Shown here in pieces: positions 26,102 to 36,533 of a stretch of DNA of 64,000 nt. The first letter of the stretch is position 1. Each line of letters starts with the position of its first letter. Position numbers and translations under genes: made by a program. This DNA comes from Marinomonas alcarazii (GTDB lineage: Bacteria > Pseudomonadota > Gammaproteobacteria > Pseudomonadales > Marinomonadaceae). The stretch covers positions 1 to 64,000 of the forward strand of contig NZ_QKLW01000010.1 in NCBI RefSeq assembly GCF_003208215.1, read 5' to 3'. Under the pieces are notes generated by a model. That model ran no database searches. It saw nothing but the letters and a program-made list of their open reading frames with translations, and had not been told where the DNA came from.

Positions 26102-26962
26102 ATGCGAGTAATTGATAAATTTTCTATCGCGCTTTTCATCGCCATTAGCCTGCATGTGCTAATGGTGATGATTATTGGCTTCGATTTCGAACTCCCTTCC
26201 CCAAAACCCAAAACGCTCGAAGTGACACTTGTTCAACACACGACAAAAGCACCTACCGAAGCGGATTTCATCGCCCAAGCCAATCAAGAGGCAAGCGGGA
26301 CAGAGCTACGAAAACAGAAGCTGACAACGACAGAGAATGCACAGTTTTTATCCGATACGATCCAAGAAATCTCTCCCCCAGTACAGCCCCAACTCGCTTC
26401 TCAGCAACCTATAGATGAACCAAGCTTGTTGGCAACACAAAACCAAGAAGCCGTTTTTGAAATCATTAACGAGCCAGATGAAGCCACTAAAACACTTGAA
26501 GAGCAGTTCCGTGGCGAAACTCAAATCCCCAGCCACCTTTCGAACGACATCGCCACGCTAGAAGCCCTGCTCGATCAACAACGACAATCCTATGCAAAAC
26601 GCCCGAGAATTCGACGACTGACTTCCGTCTCAGCAAAATCAGCCATTGATGCGCAATATTTGGATGACTGGCGTCGTAAAATTGAGCGTATAGGGAATAT
26701 ACATTACCCAGAAGAAGCAAAACGAAATCACTTATATGGCGAACTACGCCTTGCCGTGATCATCCAGCCTTCAGGGTATGTCGATGATATAGAAGTATTA
26801 CAGTCTTCTGGGATTAGAGTGTTAGACGACGCAGCCATGCGTATTGTGCGCCTTGCCGAGCCTTTTCAGGCCTTTCCAAGCGAATTAAAGAAAGAAGTGG
26901 ATAAGCTGGAAATAATCCGTACTTGGCGATTTGTACCAGGTAACCAACTACAAAGCCGGTAA
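26102..26962 (+). CDS. TonB-family energy transducer
   Basis: Inner-membrane-anchored periplasmic protein of 286 residues that passes proton-motive energy to outer-membrane receptors. Seen: one N-terminal membrane helix near 8-28, a long polar linker poorer in Pro-Lys repeats than classical TonB, and a C-terminal TonB domain (about 195-283) with LRLAVIIQPSGYVDDIEVLQSSGIRVLDDAA split over the two strands and the closing TWRFVPG. It is in the gshB-tonB arrangement of pseudomonads. No ExbB or ExbD gene lies nearby. It may instead serve a process other than iron uptake. Confidence 0.85.
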   Translation: MRVIDKFSIALFIAISLHVLMVMIIGFDFELPSPKPKTLEVTLVQHTTKAPTEADFIAQANQEASGTELRKQKLTTTENAQFLSDTIQEISPPVQPQLASQQPIDEPSLLATQNQEAVFEIINEPDEATKTLEEQFRGETQIPSHLSNDIATLEALLDQQRQSYAKRPRIRRLTSVSAKSAIDAQYLDDWRRKIERIGNIHYPEEAKRNHLYGELRLAVIIQPSGYVDDIEVLQSSGIRVLDDAAMRIVRLAEPFQAFPSELKKEVDKLEIIRTWRFVPGNQLQSR

Positions 26963-26997
26963 ACAACAATCTGGCAATGAACATGCTAGACACAAAA

Positions 26998-27018
26998 AAG
27001 CCCTCGACTAGAGGGCTT
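26998..27018. terminator. Bidirectional terminator between tonB and rpoH
   Basis: AAGCCCTC (26998-27005) and GAGGGCTT (27011-27018) pair perfectly with A-rich left and T-rich right flanks. It serves both convergent genes. Confidence 0.85.
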
Positions 27019-27044
27019 CTTTTCTCGCTGGCTAAAGATAGCAA

Positions 27045-27911
27045 TCAATCAAATTGACCATCACCCATAGCAAGGCGTATTTTCTTCATCGCGTTCTTTT
27101 CGAGCTGTCGAATACGTTCTGCTGACACACCGTACTCATCTGCTAGCTCATGCAATGTTGATTTCGCATCCGATAACCAACGCTGCACCAAAATATTTCG
27201 GCTACGCTCGTCAAGATCTGACATGGCCACTTCCAAACGCTGGTTAGAGTCTTCTTCCCAGTTGCCGTTTTCAAGCAAGGTGGCAGGGTCATATCGATGA
27301 TCTTCTAAATACTGAGAAGGCGATTGGAAAGCACTGTCATCATCGTCATCCGCAGAAGCATCAAATGCCATATCAGACGCGCTTAAACGCCCTTCCATTT
27401 GACGAACCACTTCTGGCGTAACACCAAGATCACTCGCCACGGACTCGACTTCAGAGTTACTGAACCAAGACAATGACTTTTTCGCGCTGCGCAGATTAAA
27501 GAACATCTTACGTTGTGCTTTCGTTGTCGCAACTTTCACAATACGCCAGTTCTTCAGAATAAATTCATGAATCTCAGCTTTGATCCAGTGCACAGCAAAA
27601 GACACAAGACGCACACCCACTTCAGGATTGAAGCGTTTTACTGCTTTCATCAGTCCAACGTTGCCTTCTTGAATAAGGTCGCCTTGGGCTAAACCGTATC
27701 CAGAGTAACTTTTTGCAATATGTACAACAAATCTCAAATGCGACATTACTAACGTACGTGCTGCCTCAAGATCCTCTTTATAATATAGACGCTCGGCTAA
27801 CGCTTTTTCTTCGTCTGCCGTCAGAATCGGAATTCGTCCGACTGCCTGCATATAAGACTCAAGGTTTTGGCCAGGAATCATCATGTCTGTAGGTTGGAGA
27901 GCTTTACCCAT
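27045..27911 (-). CDS. rpoH: RNA polymerase heat-shock sigma factor (sigma-32)
   Basis: Alternative sigma factor of 288 residues directing heat-shock transcription. Seen: the region 2 core ([19 protein letters not shown], then [17 protein letters not shown]), the RpoH box [16 protein letters not shown] used in chaperone/FtsH control, and the region 4 helix-turn-helix [21 protein letters not shown] chose ATG 27911, which has AGGTGG 8 bp upstream; a GTG at 27923 in frame is possible. It lies directly after ftsX as in E. coli. A translation-level thermosensor in the leader is plausible but not demonstrated here. Confidence 0.96.
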   Translation of the reverse strand: MGKALQPTDMMIPGQNLESYMQAVGRIPILTADEEKALAERLYYKEDLEAARTLVMSHLRFVVHIAKSYSGYGLAQGDLIQEGNVGLMKAVKRFNPEVGVRLVSFAVHWIKAEIHEFILKNWRIVKVATTKAQRKMFFNLRSAKKSLSWFSNSEVESVASDLGVTPEVVRQMEGRLSASDMAFDASADDDDDSAFQSPSQYLEDHRYDPATLLENGNWEEDSNQRLEVAMSDLDERSRNILVQRWLSDAKSTLHELADEYGVSAERIRQLEKNAMKKIRLAMGDGQFD

Positions 27912-28040
27912 CTCTGTTTCCACCTTCTAGTTGTTCATACTGTGTACGACAAAATACTAACAAGTAAATTCTGCCTGTGTGTGACATAAATGTGAATAAA
28001 CCATGGCTATTATCTTTATACTGATTATAGCCCTTTATCG

Positions 28041-29048
28041 TCACTGCAGTTCAATATTCGCAATATGTCGGTTAACAGCAATCCATGCACCGGACACCCC
28101 AACAAATGCGCTGATAGTTAAACATAAAACAATCTCATCTGCATTAAAAGACTGAAGCTCAAAACCACTTTGATAAAGGTCTATCAATCGTTCTGCAGGT
28201 GCACTCACCCACCAGCTAAGCAAGAGAATACATAGGCTTGCGAAAAAACCACCCAACACACCGAACCAAAACCCCATATATAAAAAGGGTCTGCGAATAT
28301 AGGCGTCCGTTGCGCCCACCAATTTCATTACCAACACTTCGTCTCGGCGACTTTCTACCGCCATACGAATGGTATTTCCCACAATCAGCAATACGGCAAC
28401 CACCAACAATACCGACAAGGCATACACAAATCGTTGCCCAAAACTCAGTATATTCGCAAGACGCTGTAACCATTGTGCATCTAATTCGGCATGATCCACT
28501 TCTTTTTCGGCAGCCAATGTATCGCGTAATGCTTGCAAACTCGATAAAGTCGTAATGTCTACCGCTTGCTTAGGAATCACCCGCAACACGATAGGCAAAG
28601 GGTTCTCAGGCAGAGCAGACATAATCTGCTCATAACCACTGGATTGCTCGAAATACCTTAACCCTTCTTCCTTAGAAATATATTCCACCGATGCAATGTC
28701 ATCTTGTGCGGATAATCGGTGAGACAGAGCCAAGGCTTGTGTGTCTTCCATGTTAGGGAAAAGGTACAGAGTAATAACAGACTGCTGTTCCCATTGATCC
28801 GTTACCGACTGTACGTTTTTCAACAATACATACAATCCGCCAGGCAAAGACAACGCAATGGCGATTACCATCACCGTCATAACGCTCGCCAAAGGGTAAC
28901 TCACCAAACGCATAAAGCTTTCAGCCAATGTCGCTTGATGCTGACGCAAGTACTGCTTGGGGCTAAAAGTCGTCCGTGTCGGCCAATTATGCTTCGTCGC
29001 TTTAATAGACTCTCGAGTGGCGCCCCTCTGATTCGGCTTTTGTGCCAT
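28041..29048 (-). CDS. ftsX: Cell-division ABC permease-like protein FtsX
   Basis: Inner-membrane protein of 335 residues that with FtsE controls peptidoglycan hydrolases at the septum through EnvC-type activators. Seen: a basic cytoplasmic N-terminus, TM1 near 50-75, a periplasmic domain about 75-200 (IASVEYISKEEGLRYFEQ), then three C-terminal helices with ESRRDEVLVMKLVGAT in the cytoplasmic loop. Its ATG follows the ftsE stop with no gap, so translation is coupled. Confidence 0.95.
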   Translation of the reverse strand: MAQKPNQRGATRESIKATKHNWPTRTTFSPKQYLRQHQATLAESFMRLVSYPLASVMTVMVIAIALSLPGGLYVLLKNVQSVTDQWEQQSVITLYLFPNMEDTQALALSHRLSAQDDIASVEYISKEEGLRYFEQSSGYEQIMSALPENPLPIVLRVIPKQAVDITTLSSLQALRDTLAAEKEVDHAELDAQWLQRLANILSFGQRFVYALSVLLVVAVLLIVGNTIRMAVESRRDEVLVMKLVGATDAYIRRPFLYMGFWFGVLGGFFASLCILLLSWWVSAPAERLIDLYQSGFELQSFNADEIVLCLTISAFVGVSGAWIAVNRHIANIELQ

Positions 29049-29720
29049 TTAGCCAAACCCTCCGTCGTTAACCATTCGACCTTGATTTAGGGTCAAGACA
29101 CGATGTCGCATGCGCGCCACCAAGGCAAGATCGTGACTGGCAACCAGGACAGTCACACCAACGCGATTAAATTCTTGGAAAAGGTTCATAATTTCAGCTG
29201 ACAACTTAGGGTCTAAGTTACCCGTTGGCTCATCCGCTAACAGTAACTGAGGTTTGTTCACTACTGCTCTGGCAATACCAACGCGCTGCTGTTCACCACC
29301 AGACAATGCCATCGGGTTATATTTTTCTTTGTCTAATAAGCCGACTTTATCTAGCGCAGCTCTAACACGTTTGGCAATTTGCGCCGGATCCGCGCCACTC
29401 ACTTGCAGAGGTAAGGCAACGTTATGAAATACGCTTCGGTCTAATAACAGCTGATGATTCTGGAAAACCACACCAACACGACGCCTATGGTGGGGCACGG
29501 CACGTCGGCTTAATGTGCGCAGATCAACCCCGTCAACCAAAATTTGGCCCGAGGTCTGACGTTCTATCATCATCATGAGTTTCATCAAGGTACTTTTGCC
29601 TGCACCTGAATGCCCAGTAAGGAATGCCATTTCACCTTGTCGCAAATGAAAGCTCACCTGCGATAATGCTTCTTGACCACTCTCGTACTTCTTACCAACC
29701 CGCTGAAATTCAATTTCCAC
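29049..29720 (-). CDS. ftsE: Cell-division ATP-binding protein FtsE
   Basis: ABC ATPase of 223 residues partnering FtsX at the divisome. Seen: Walker A GHSGAGKST near 36-44, the Q-loop FQNHQLL, the signature LSGGEQQR, Walker B LLLADEPTG and the switch ASHD. It starts with GTG at 29720, matching the family N-terminus (MEIEFQRVGKKY). It is the middle gene of ftsY-ftsE-ftsX, 41 bp after the ftsY stop. Confidence 0.96.
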   Translation of the reverse strand: MEIEFQRVGKKYESGQEALSQVSFHLRQGEMAFLTGHSGAGKSTLMKLMMMIERQTSGQILVDGVDLRTLSRRAVPHHRRRVGVVFQNHQLLLDRSVFHNVALPLQVSGADPAQIAKRVRAALDKVGLLDKEKYNPMALSGGEQQRVGIARAVVNKPQLLLADEPTGNLDPKLSAEIMNLFQEFNRVGVTVLVASHDLALVARMRHRVLTLNQGRMVNDGGFG

Positions 29721-29760
29721 GTTTATCCGCTATCCTTTCGTAAAAAGGTTTAATGTATTT

Positions 29761-30981
29761 CTACTCACCATCGAATAAGGCATCAATAAATTCTTGCGCC
29801 ACAAAAGGGCGTAAGTCATCGGCTTGCTCCCCTACACCAATGTAGCGTATTGGCAAAGCAAACTGTTTCGATATCGCAAAAATAATACCGCCTTTTGCGG
29901 TTCCGTCTAGCTTAGTTAACGTAATGCCGCTTACACCAACCGCTTCCGAAAACAACTTCGCCTGACTAATTGCGTTTTGACCAGTACCGGCATCTAGCAC
30001 AAGCATCACTTCATGAGGCGCGTGCACATCCAGTTTTTTCATTACGCGAACGACTTTTGACAGCTCATTCATCAGATTCGCTTTATTTTGCAAACGCCCT
30101 GCTGTATCGGCAATAACAACATCAATGCCTTTGGCTTTGGCAGATTCGATAGCATCATAAATGACTGAGGCTGAATCCGCGCCAGTATGTTGCGCCACAA
30201 CAGGTACATTATTGCGCTCGCCCCACACTTGCAACTGCTCAACGGCGGCAGCACGAAAAGTATCGCCCGCTGCCAACATAACACTTTTGCCTTCTGCCTG
30301 ATATTTTTTCGCCAGCTTACCAATGGTCGTCGTTTTTCCTACGCCATTTACACCAACCATTAAGATCACAAAAGGACCATCTTGATTTACTGGCTCTAGC
30401 TCTTTTTCAGAGACAGAAAGAATTCCCTGCATATCCGCTTTCAATTGGCTCAACAGGGCTTCAGGGTCTTTTAATTCTTTGCGATTCAGCTTTTCCGTTA
30501 AACCAGTCATTAAGGCTTGTGTTGCATCAATCCCCACATCTGCCATTAATAACTGAGTTTCTAATTCTTCCAGTACATCTGCGTCGACTTTCTTGTGCCC
30601 ACGAACAACCGAAGACAAACCATTCCCTAAGCCGCTTCGCGTGCGAGACAAGCCAGACTTGATACGCTGAGACCAAGATAATGCCGGCGCTTGTTCTTCA
30701 ACTGGCAAGCTTTCCGTTGCGTCAGTATGACTGACTTCTTCTATTACCGTGGAATCTGTATCAACAGTTTCCGGTGTATCTGAATTGCCATCTGCCGCTT
30801 TAGAAGCATCTATATCCTTTTTCTTAGCTGCTTTAATATCTGCATTCATTTTATTCACAAAACGGCGGCGAATAATAAAGGCTATAATGGCTAAAAGTGT
30901 TCCAATCGCAATCGGAACATAACGCGCATATTCACCAAAATACGGTGTGAAAAAAACAATGATTTGATTAACAACTTCCAT
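29761..30981 (-). CDS. ftsY: Signal recognition particle receptor FtsY
   Basis: GTPase of 406 residues that receives SRP-bound ribosomes at the membrane. Seen: a membrane-spanning N-terminal stretch near 18-38 (YVPIAIGTLLAIIAFII) followed by basic RRRF, an acidic A region (about 50-95), and the NG domain with P-loop GVNGVGKTTT near 215, DTAGR and TKLDGTAKGG. I chose ATG 30981 (AGAG upstream); an extension to 31017 is in frame. E. coli FtsY has no such N-terminal transmembrane segment. First gene of ftsY-ftsE-ftsX. Confidence 0.95.
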   Translation of the reverse strand: MEVVNQIIVFFTPYFGEYARYVPIAIGTLLAIIAFIIRRRFVNKMNADIKAAKKKDIDASKAADGNSDTPETVDTDSTVIEEVSHTDATESLPVEEQAPALSWSQRIKSGLSRTRSGLGNGLSSVVRGHKKVDADVLEELETQLLMADVGIDATQALMTGLTEKLNRKELKDPEALLSQLKADMQGILSVSEKELEPVNQDGPFVILMVGVNGVGKTTTIGKLAKKYQAEGKSVMLAAGDTFRAAAVEQLQVWGERNNVPVVAQHTGADSASVIYDAIESAKAKGIDVVIADTAGRLQNKANLMNELSKVVRVMKKLDVHAPHEVMLVLDAGTGQNAISQAKLFSEAVGVSGITLTKLDGTAKGGIIFAISKQFALPIRYIGVGEQADDLRPFVAQEFIDALFDGE

Positions 30982-31142
30982 TAAATCGGTCTCTTTATTT
31001 TGACTGATGCAGTGCACATCAGTGAAATGCTATGATTGGACATTGTGCCACGCAGATAAGCACTAAAACGACTATTTTAACATCATTTTAGTGTGCAAAC
31101 AGGCCTAGTTTCACACTAACACATACCGTTTCAAGGTTAATT

Positions 31143-32462
31143 ATGTCAGACAGTAACAAACCTCTCTTTAGTCGACCTGTTTTAGCGGCCATTATGCTGT
31201 TCTGTACCCTGGCAATTTGGTTGCTTAATTTAACCGCGAGTAATAGCACCACACTTCCAACCCCTAAAGTAGAAGCTTGGTCGACCACATCGGGCATCCC
31301 TGTAGTGTGGCTCAAACAAGAAGCGTGGGAAAACAGCAACAAAGTTGAGCTGCGCTTTGTTTTTCGTTCTGTTACGACCAATACCGCACTTATAGAAACG
31401 ACATTGGCGATGTTGATGAGCGATTCTCTTCCATTGAGTACCGCCTCTATCAACCAAAGACTTGCACCATTGGCGGCCAGTGCAAACAGCTATTATGACC
31501 ACGAAAATCAAGTCATTGGTCTAACCCTAAACAATGAAACCGATTATTTACTGCCCTCGCTATCTTTGATTACCAAATGGCTAAAAGATCCCGACTTCAA
31601 ACGTCGTACTTTTGATAATTGGCAAACTCAACGTTCAAAGTCGCCAAATGCACAACACGTACTTGAAGACGCCTTATTCTTTGACAGCGCAGAAGAACAA
31701 GTCAGCAAAAACCTCATGCCGGCATCACTGGAGCACATTGTTGACTACTATCAGAGCCTTAAAAACGCAGTCGTTGCCATTTACGTGGTCGGCGATCTAA
31801 CGCTTAAAGCGCAGCAAAGCCTTCGAACAGCACTGAACGCAATCAGCCAAGACTTCAAAATAGCCAAGGACCCAGCCGAGAAAATCCAACACGAGCCCAT
31901 CAGTAGTACCATTCAGCAGAACCAAGGCGACCTTTGGCAAACTCGCAGTGCTATCGCTCTAAAACCCGTTGCCACAATAAAAGAATGGATTAGCTTACAG
32001 ATTTGGGGGGCAGACTTGGTTTCCACTCTAAATAAGCAACAGCACATAGACTTTGTTCAGCTTGCCCTCACGCTTTCGCCAAAGAACCCTTGGGCATGGT
32101 GGAGTATTCAATACAGCAATAATCCGATTATCACTCCAACAGCATCAAACGAAAAAATGGATCAATTGATCAACGCGAAAAGTCTTGTTTTTACAGAGCA
32201 AGTCCCCTCTGTTCAGGATGAAAAAACATTTCAGGCTTTACTGGATGCCTTTAAAACACAGCTAGAAACCCAAGCCTTATCGCCAACTTGGTGGAGCTAT
32301 ATCGCCACACAAATCGCCCATCTAGACGGCCCGCTTACTCTAGAGCAATTCGCTAATAACTACCAAGAAGCAGTGAATAGCTTTACCGCAGAAGATTATC
32401 AAACGGCTCTCTCTCAACTATTAACACCATCGTCTTATCAAGAGATTCAGGTTTACCAATGA
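31143..32462 (+). CDS. M16-like protein lacking the zinc motif (probably inactive)
   Basis: A 439-residue protein with one N-terminal membrane anchor (about 15-30) and an M16/insulinase-like fold: VELRFVFRSVTTNTALIETTLAMLMSD occupies the place of the metal site, followed by the family's Y-x-x-x-N-like and helix segments. The HxxEH zinc motif expected in the TLAMLMSD region is absent, so a protease function is unlikely. Pseudomonads carry two M16 genes before rsmD; this may be the single degenerate remnant. It overlaps rsmD by 4 bp (ATGA). Partner or chaperone role is possible. Confidence 0.7.
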   Translation: MSDSNKPLFSRPVLAAIMLFCTLAIWLLNLTASNSTTLPTPKVEAWSTTSGIPVVWLKQEAWENSNKVELRFVFRSVTTNTALIETTLAMLMSDSLPLSTASINQRLAPLAASANSYYDHENQVIGLTLNNETDYLLPSLSLITKWLKDPDFKRRTFDNWQTQRSKSPNAQHVLEDALFFDSAEEQVSKNLMPASLEHIVDYYQSLKNAVVAIYVVGDLTLKAQQSLRTALNAISQDFKIAKDPAEKIQHEPISSTIQQNQGDLWQTRSAIALKPVATIKEWISLQIWGADLVSTLNKQQHIDFVQLALTLSPKNPWAWWSIQYSNNPIITPTASNEKMDQLINAKSLVFTEQVPSVQDEKTFQALLDAFKTQLETQALSPTWWSYIATQIAHLDGPLTLEQFANNYQEAVNSFTAEDYQTALSQLLTPSSYQEIQVYQ

Positions 32463-33058
32463 AAAAAAAACCACTAAACAACGCTTCAAGTAAAAGCCAA
32501 GCAAAAGCCGCTAAACTTCGGATAATTGCTGGTGAATGGCGCTCCCGCCAGCTGCCAATCCCAAACATTGAAGGGTTACGTCCCACTCCAGACAGGGTCA
32601 GAGAAACCCTCTTCAACTGGATTAACCATGAAATTCCTGGCGCGGTTTGTGCTGATTTTTTTTGTGGATCAGGCGCCCTAGGATTAGAAGCCTTATCTCG
32701 GGGAGCAAAGCATCTGACCTTCGTCGATAACTCCCGAGTCGTCACCCAACAAATGACGCAGAACCTAGCCACATTAGGTGCTACCAATGCGACAGTGACG
32801 GCACAGAACACCGCAGTTTTTCTCGATACAGCCACGCCTCAGCCAATGGATATCGTATTTTTAGATCCACCATTTCGTAAAGGTTGGCTAGCACAAATCA
32901 TCCCCTTGCTTGAAAAAGGCTGGCTTGCCGATCGCGCCTTGGTGTACATAGAAATGGAAAAAGAGGCCCTTTTACCAGAGTTGCCCAGCCACTGGTCGCT
33001 AATAAAAGAGAAAACCGCCGGACAGCTAGTTTACCGCTTGTTTAGTATTACCCAATAA
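32459..33058 (+). CDS. rsmD: 16S rRNA (guanine-966-N2)-methyltransferase
   Basis: SAM-dependent enzyme of 199 residues methylating G966 of 16S rRNA on assembled 30S particles. Seen: GEWRSRQLPIP near 24-34, RPTPDRVRETLFNW, the SAM motif FFCGSGALGLEALSRGA, and the catalytic DPPF near 138-141. ATG 32459 overlaps the stop of the M16-like gene, implying coupled translation. Confidence 0.95.
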   Translation: MKKKPLNNASSKSQAKAAKLRIIAGEWRSRQLPIPNIEGLRPTPDRVRETLFNWINHEIPGAVCADFFCGSGALGLEALSRGAKHLTFVDNSRVVTQQMTQNLATLGATNATVTAQNTAVFLDTATPQPMDIVFLDPPFRKGWLAQIIPLLEKGWLADRALVYIEMEKEALLPELPSHWSLIKEKTAGQLVYRLFSITQ

Positions 33059-33075
33059 TCGACCTAATTATTAAC

Positions 33076-33096
33076 AGCCCTGCTCAAAACAGGGCT
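33076..33096 (+). terminator. Terminator of rsmD
   Basis: AGCCCTG (33076-33082) pairs with CAGGGCT (33090-33096), followed by TCTTTCGTTT. Confidence 0.7.
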
Positions 33097-33287
33097 TCTT
33101 TCGTTTCCTTCGCCCTACTTTCTGCACCAATTGAAAGCGTTATCTAAATAAAACCGACCATTTATTCGACCGCTCCCCCAAACGTGCTCATTTTTTAAAC
33201 TTTTAGCACGATGATTGCATAGACCAATAACCCACATAGCCACTATGTGCATGTTATTCCAATAAACAGCCGAGCTGGAAGGTCATT

Positions 33288-35174
33288 ATGTTGTTAAACC
33301 TATCCTTTAAAACGAAGTTATTAATACTGTTAATCACTGCAATTTTAGGACTCGTCATCGTCACTTTTGTGGCAATTGGCGGATTATCCTCTCAACAGGA
33401 AGCGAACAATAAACTAAGAAACCTATCCAAAATTCAAGCTTCCAATGACCACCTCAGCATTCAAATGCTGGACATAGCCGACCGCTTAAGATCCGTGTCG
33501 GTGGATACCGTTCAAGAATACCTTGCAACAACAAACCAACAAATCGAACAAAATACAAACACCATTACAGCCAGCATAGAGAAAGCCAATAGCCAAGACC
33601 TCAAGAAGGCACTAGAAGAAAACTTGGAACGCATCAATCTCTATAGCCGATCACTCATTGCTCTTATTAAAGAGCGAAGCATCATAGGCTTTGATTCGTC
33701 TTCTGGCTTACGTGGCGAAATTGACCGTATGGGCACAGAAATCAGTGATGACATTCAAAAGCTCAGTCTATTAAGACGCGAGTTCACAAACGTTCGAAAA
33801 GCGGAAGCCAGTTATTTATCGGACCCTACCGCAGAGAATTTAGAGGAATTCAACACCAGCTTTACTCGGTTCGACAACCGAATCGAGAATTTTGGCTTTC
33901 AAGAGACTCATGGCGTTAAAGCCAACGCCTATCGAGCCGCGCTTTTACAGTACGGCCAAGCCTATGTCGCTCTGAATGAAACAGAGAACACCTTCTCACA
34001 ACAAAAAGACAACTTTACCAAAGTCCAGCTAGCGACCAACACACTGATTGAAACCAAATTAGTAGAAGCCGAAGAAGCGGCTCTGAAAAGCTCCTCTCAA
34101 GCAAACGCCACCTTATTGACGGTCAGTATTGCCATTATTCTAGTGGCGGCATTACTAATGATCGCCATAGGACGCAGTGTAAACACTACCCTACAAGGCA
34201 TCATTGCCGACCTAAACAAGGTTAAAAAAGGGGATATGTCCTCAAAAGCAATCGTCAATACAAAGCGTAATGATGAATTTGACCAACTCAGCCAATCATT
34301 GAATCAGATGACGGGGGGCTTGAGCGATGTCCTCAAAGATGTGGTATCGACGACAGATAATGTCAGTGGCATGTCGACAGATTTAAATAACACCATAAGC
34401 AGCATTGCTGGCAGCAACCACTTGGTAAACCAGCGCACCAATTCTTTAGCAACGGCCACAGATGATATATCAAACCGCTTAACGGAATTGTCGAACACCA
34501 CCCACGCCCTAAAAGGTCACTCCAATGACACTTACCAATCGGCAAAATCTGGTGCAGATACCATCAAAATGGTACTAAACAGTATCAGCGATACGGTAGA
34601 AATCGTTAATACCACCAGCCAACAGCTCAACGAGCTAGGCCGATTATCCAAGGATATAGATAGCGTGATCGCTATGATCAATGACCTTGCCAGCCAAACC
34701 AATCTACTCGCATTAAACGCAGCCATTGAAGCCGCGCGAGCAGGGGAAGCCGGCCGAGGATTTTCTGTCGTAGCTGACGAGGTGCGAGCCTTGGCAGAAA
34801 AAACCGTCGACGCTACCTCAAAAATCACAGACATCGTTGGCACCATCCAGAATTCCACCCAAACAGCCATCACCACCATGGAAAGCGGACAAGACAATTT
34901 AAAAATCATTGGTGAAAATGGCAGTAAGGCAGAAGATGCCATGCGTGATATCGAAAGCAATGCGATGACAGGCTCCAAATCCACAGACTCAATGGCAAGC
35001 GCCATTCAAGATGTTGCCAGCACTGCGGTGCAAATGAGTTCAGAGATGGAACAAATCGCTCAACAGCTCAACCAAGATACGCATTCTATCGATGTCATGG
35101 CGGATAAAACCAAGCAGATTCAACAGCTCTGCGAGCAACTGGCCAGCAAGACTCAAGTCTTCACCCTCCCTTAA
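33288..35174 (+). CDS. Methyl-accepting chemotaxis protein
   Basis: Chemoreceptor of 628 residues. TM1 near 11-31, a helical periplasmic domain of about 240 residues resembling helical bimodular sensors, TM2 near 275-296, a HAMP domain about 296-348, then the signalling domain with the conserved tip near 468-505 ([19 protein letters not shown]). No C-terminal pentapeptide. ATG 33288 with GGAAGG upstream. It is monocistronic, flanked by terminators. Ligand unknown; no adjacent transporter suggests one. Confidence 0.92.
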   Translation: MLLNLSFKTKLLILLITAILGLVIVTFVAIGGLSSQQEANNKLRNLSKIQASNDHLSIQMLDIADRLRSVSVDTVQEYLATTNQQIEQNTNTITASIEKANSQDLKKALEENLERINLYSRSLIALIKERSIIGFDSSSGLRGEIDRMGTEISDDIQKLSLLRREFTNVRKAEASYLSDPTAENLEEFNTSFTRFDNRIENFGFQETHGVKANAYRAALLQYGQAYVALNETENTFSQQKDNFTKVQLATNTLIETKLVEAEEAALKSSSQANATLLTVSIAIILVAALLMIAIGRSVNTTLQGIIADLNKVKKGDMSSKAIVNTKRNDEFDQLSQSLNQMTGGLSDVLKDVVSTTDNVSGMSTDLNNTISSIAGSNHLVNQRTNSLATATDDISNRLTELSNTTHALKGHSNDTYQSAKSGADTIKMVLNSISDTVEIVNTTSQQLNELGRLSKDIDSVIAMINDLASQTNLLALNAAIEAARAGEAGRGFSVVADEVRALAEKTVDATSKITDIVGTIQNSTQTAITTMESGQDNLKIIGENGSKAEDAMRDIESNAMTGSKSTDSMASAIQDVASTAVQMSSEMEQIAQQLNQDTHSIDVMADKTKQIQQLCEQLASKTQVFTLP

Positions 35175-35197
35175 CCTACCAAACACACAACACAAGA

Positions 35198-35232
35198 CGC
35201 TTCTATGTCCGCCACACAAGGCAATAGAAGCG
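35198..35232 (+). terminator. Terminator of the second chemoreceptor gene
   Basis: CGCTTCTAT (35198-35206) pairs with ATAGAAGCG (35224-35232), followed by TTTTTG. Confidence 0.8.
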
Positions 35233-35375
35233 TTTTTGTCTACGCCTGTTTTCCTCCTCTCGCCTCTTGATGACACTAGGCGCAGACGCTAGACTGTACG
35301 GCATCATTCATCGATGAACTTTCCCTCTCTTCTTAACGGGAATTCGAGCACTTTCATTAGGATACAAACAAACCT

Positions 35376-36533
35376 ATGCCGGACGTCATTCCAGCCGACT
35401 CTATTGGTATTGTCACGCCACAGATTGCGCAATTCGACACGCCATTAACGCTTTCATGCGGACAAACACTGTCATCATATGAACTGGTCTATGAGACATA
35501 TGGAACGCTAAATAAAGCCGCCTCTAATGCCATTTTGATTTGCCATGCATTGAGCGGCGATCATCACGCAGCGGGCTACCATAGCATGTCTGACAAAAAA
35601 CCAGGCTGGTGGGACTCGGCGATTGGACCTGGCAAAGCCATTGATACCAATCACTTTTTTGTTATTGCTCTGAATAACTTAGGGGGGTGCTGTGGCTCAA
35701 CAGGCCCAACCAGCATCAACCCAGAAACAGGCAAACGTTGGGAAGCCAGCTTTCCAATCGTTACTGTAGAAGATTGGGTCGAAAGCCAAGCGCGTTTAGC
35801 GGACTTGCTAGGTATCCAAACTTTTGCCGCCATCGTTGGTGGCAGCTTAGGGGGAATGCAGGTGCTTGAATGGAGCATTCGCTTCCCGACGCGTTTGCAG
35901 TCCGCAGTAATAGTGGCGTCAGCACCAAAGTTATCGACACAAAATATCGCCTTCAACGAAGTGGCACGTCAATCTATTCGCCGTGATCCTGATTTTTTTG
36001 ATGGCAACTACCTAGAAAACAGCTCTGTACCAACCAATGGCCTTGGTTTGGCACGCATGCTTGGTCATATCACCTATTTATCGGACGACGCCATGGGCGC
36101 TAAATTTGGCCGTCAAATGCGCCATGACAGCTACCAATACAATTACGGCATCGAATTCGAAGTAGAAAGTTACTTGCGCTATCAAGGCGAAGCCTTTACC
36201 AAGCGCTTTGACGCCAACACCTACATGCTAATGACCAAAGCGTTAGATTACTTTGATCCGGCAGCGCAAACGAATGGCGACCTCGCGGCAGTACTGAGTC
36301 GAGCTCAATGTGAATTTTTATTGGTCTCCTTCACTACCGATTGGCGATTCTCTCCAGAGCGCAGTGAAGAAATCGTTAATGCACTCGTCAAAGCCGGTAA
36401 GCAGGTGTCATACGCCAAAATAGAAGCCGCAGAAGGTCACGATGCCTTTTTGTTCCCGATTCCACGCTACATGTCGGTACTCAATACCTTTCTAACCCGT
36501 GTTGCCAATCGCTTAACCACGGAGGTCAAATAA
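35376..36533 (+). CDS. metX: Homoserine O-acyltransferase
   Basis: Alpha/beta-hydrolase-fold enzyme of 385 residues that acylates homoserine at the start of methionine synthesis. Seen: [13 protein letters not shown] near 52-64, the nucleophile elbow GGSLGGMQ near 157-164, the DWRFSPE aspartate segment and the catalytic His in EGHDAFL near 365. Whether it uses acetyl- or succinyl-CoA cannot be told here; pseudomonad homologues use succinyl-CoA. It overlaps metW by one base. Confidence 0.94.
   Translation: MPDVIPADSIGIVTPQIAQFDTPLTLSCGQTLSSYELVYETYGTLNKAASNAILICHALSGDHHAAGYHSMSDKKPGWWDSAIGPGKAIDTNHFFVIALNNLGGCCGSTGPTSINPETGKRWEASFPIVTVEDWVESQARLADLLGIQTFAAIVGGSLGGMQVLEWSIRFPTRLQSAVIVASAPKLSTQNIAFNEVARQSIRRDPDFFDGNYLENSSVPTNGLGLARMLGHITYLSDDAMGAKFGRQMRHDSYQYNYGIEFEVESYLRYQGEAFTKRFDANTYMLMTKALDYFDPAAQTNGDLAAVLSRAQCEFLLVSFTTDWRFSPERSEEIVNALVKAGKQVSYAKIEAAEGHDAFLFPIPRYMSVLNTFLTRVANRLTTEVK

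Noticed and set aside
34532..35005. 157-codon minus-strand frame inside the second chemoreceptor
   Set aside because: Antisense shadow of the conserved signalling domain, with Ser/Ala repeats mirroring the coding strand.
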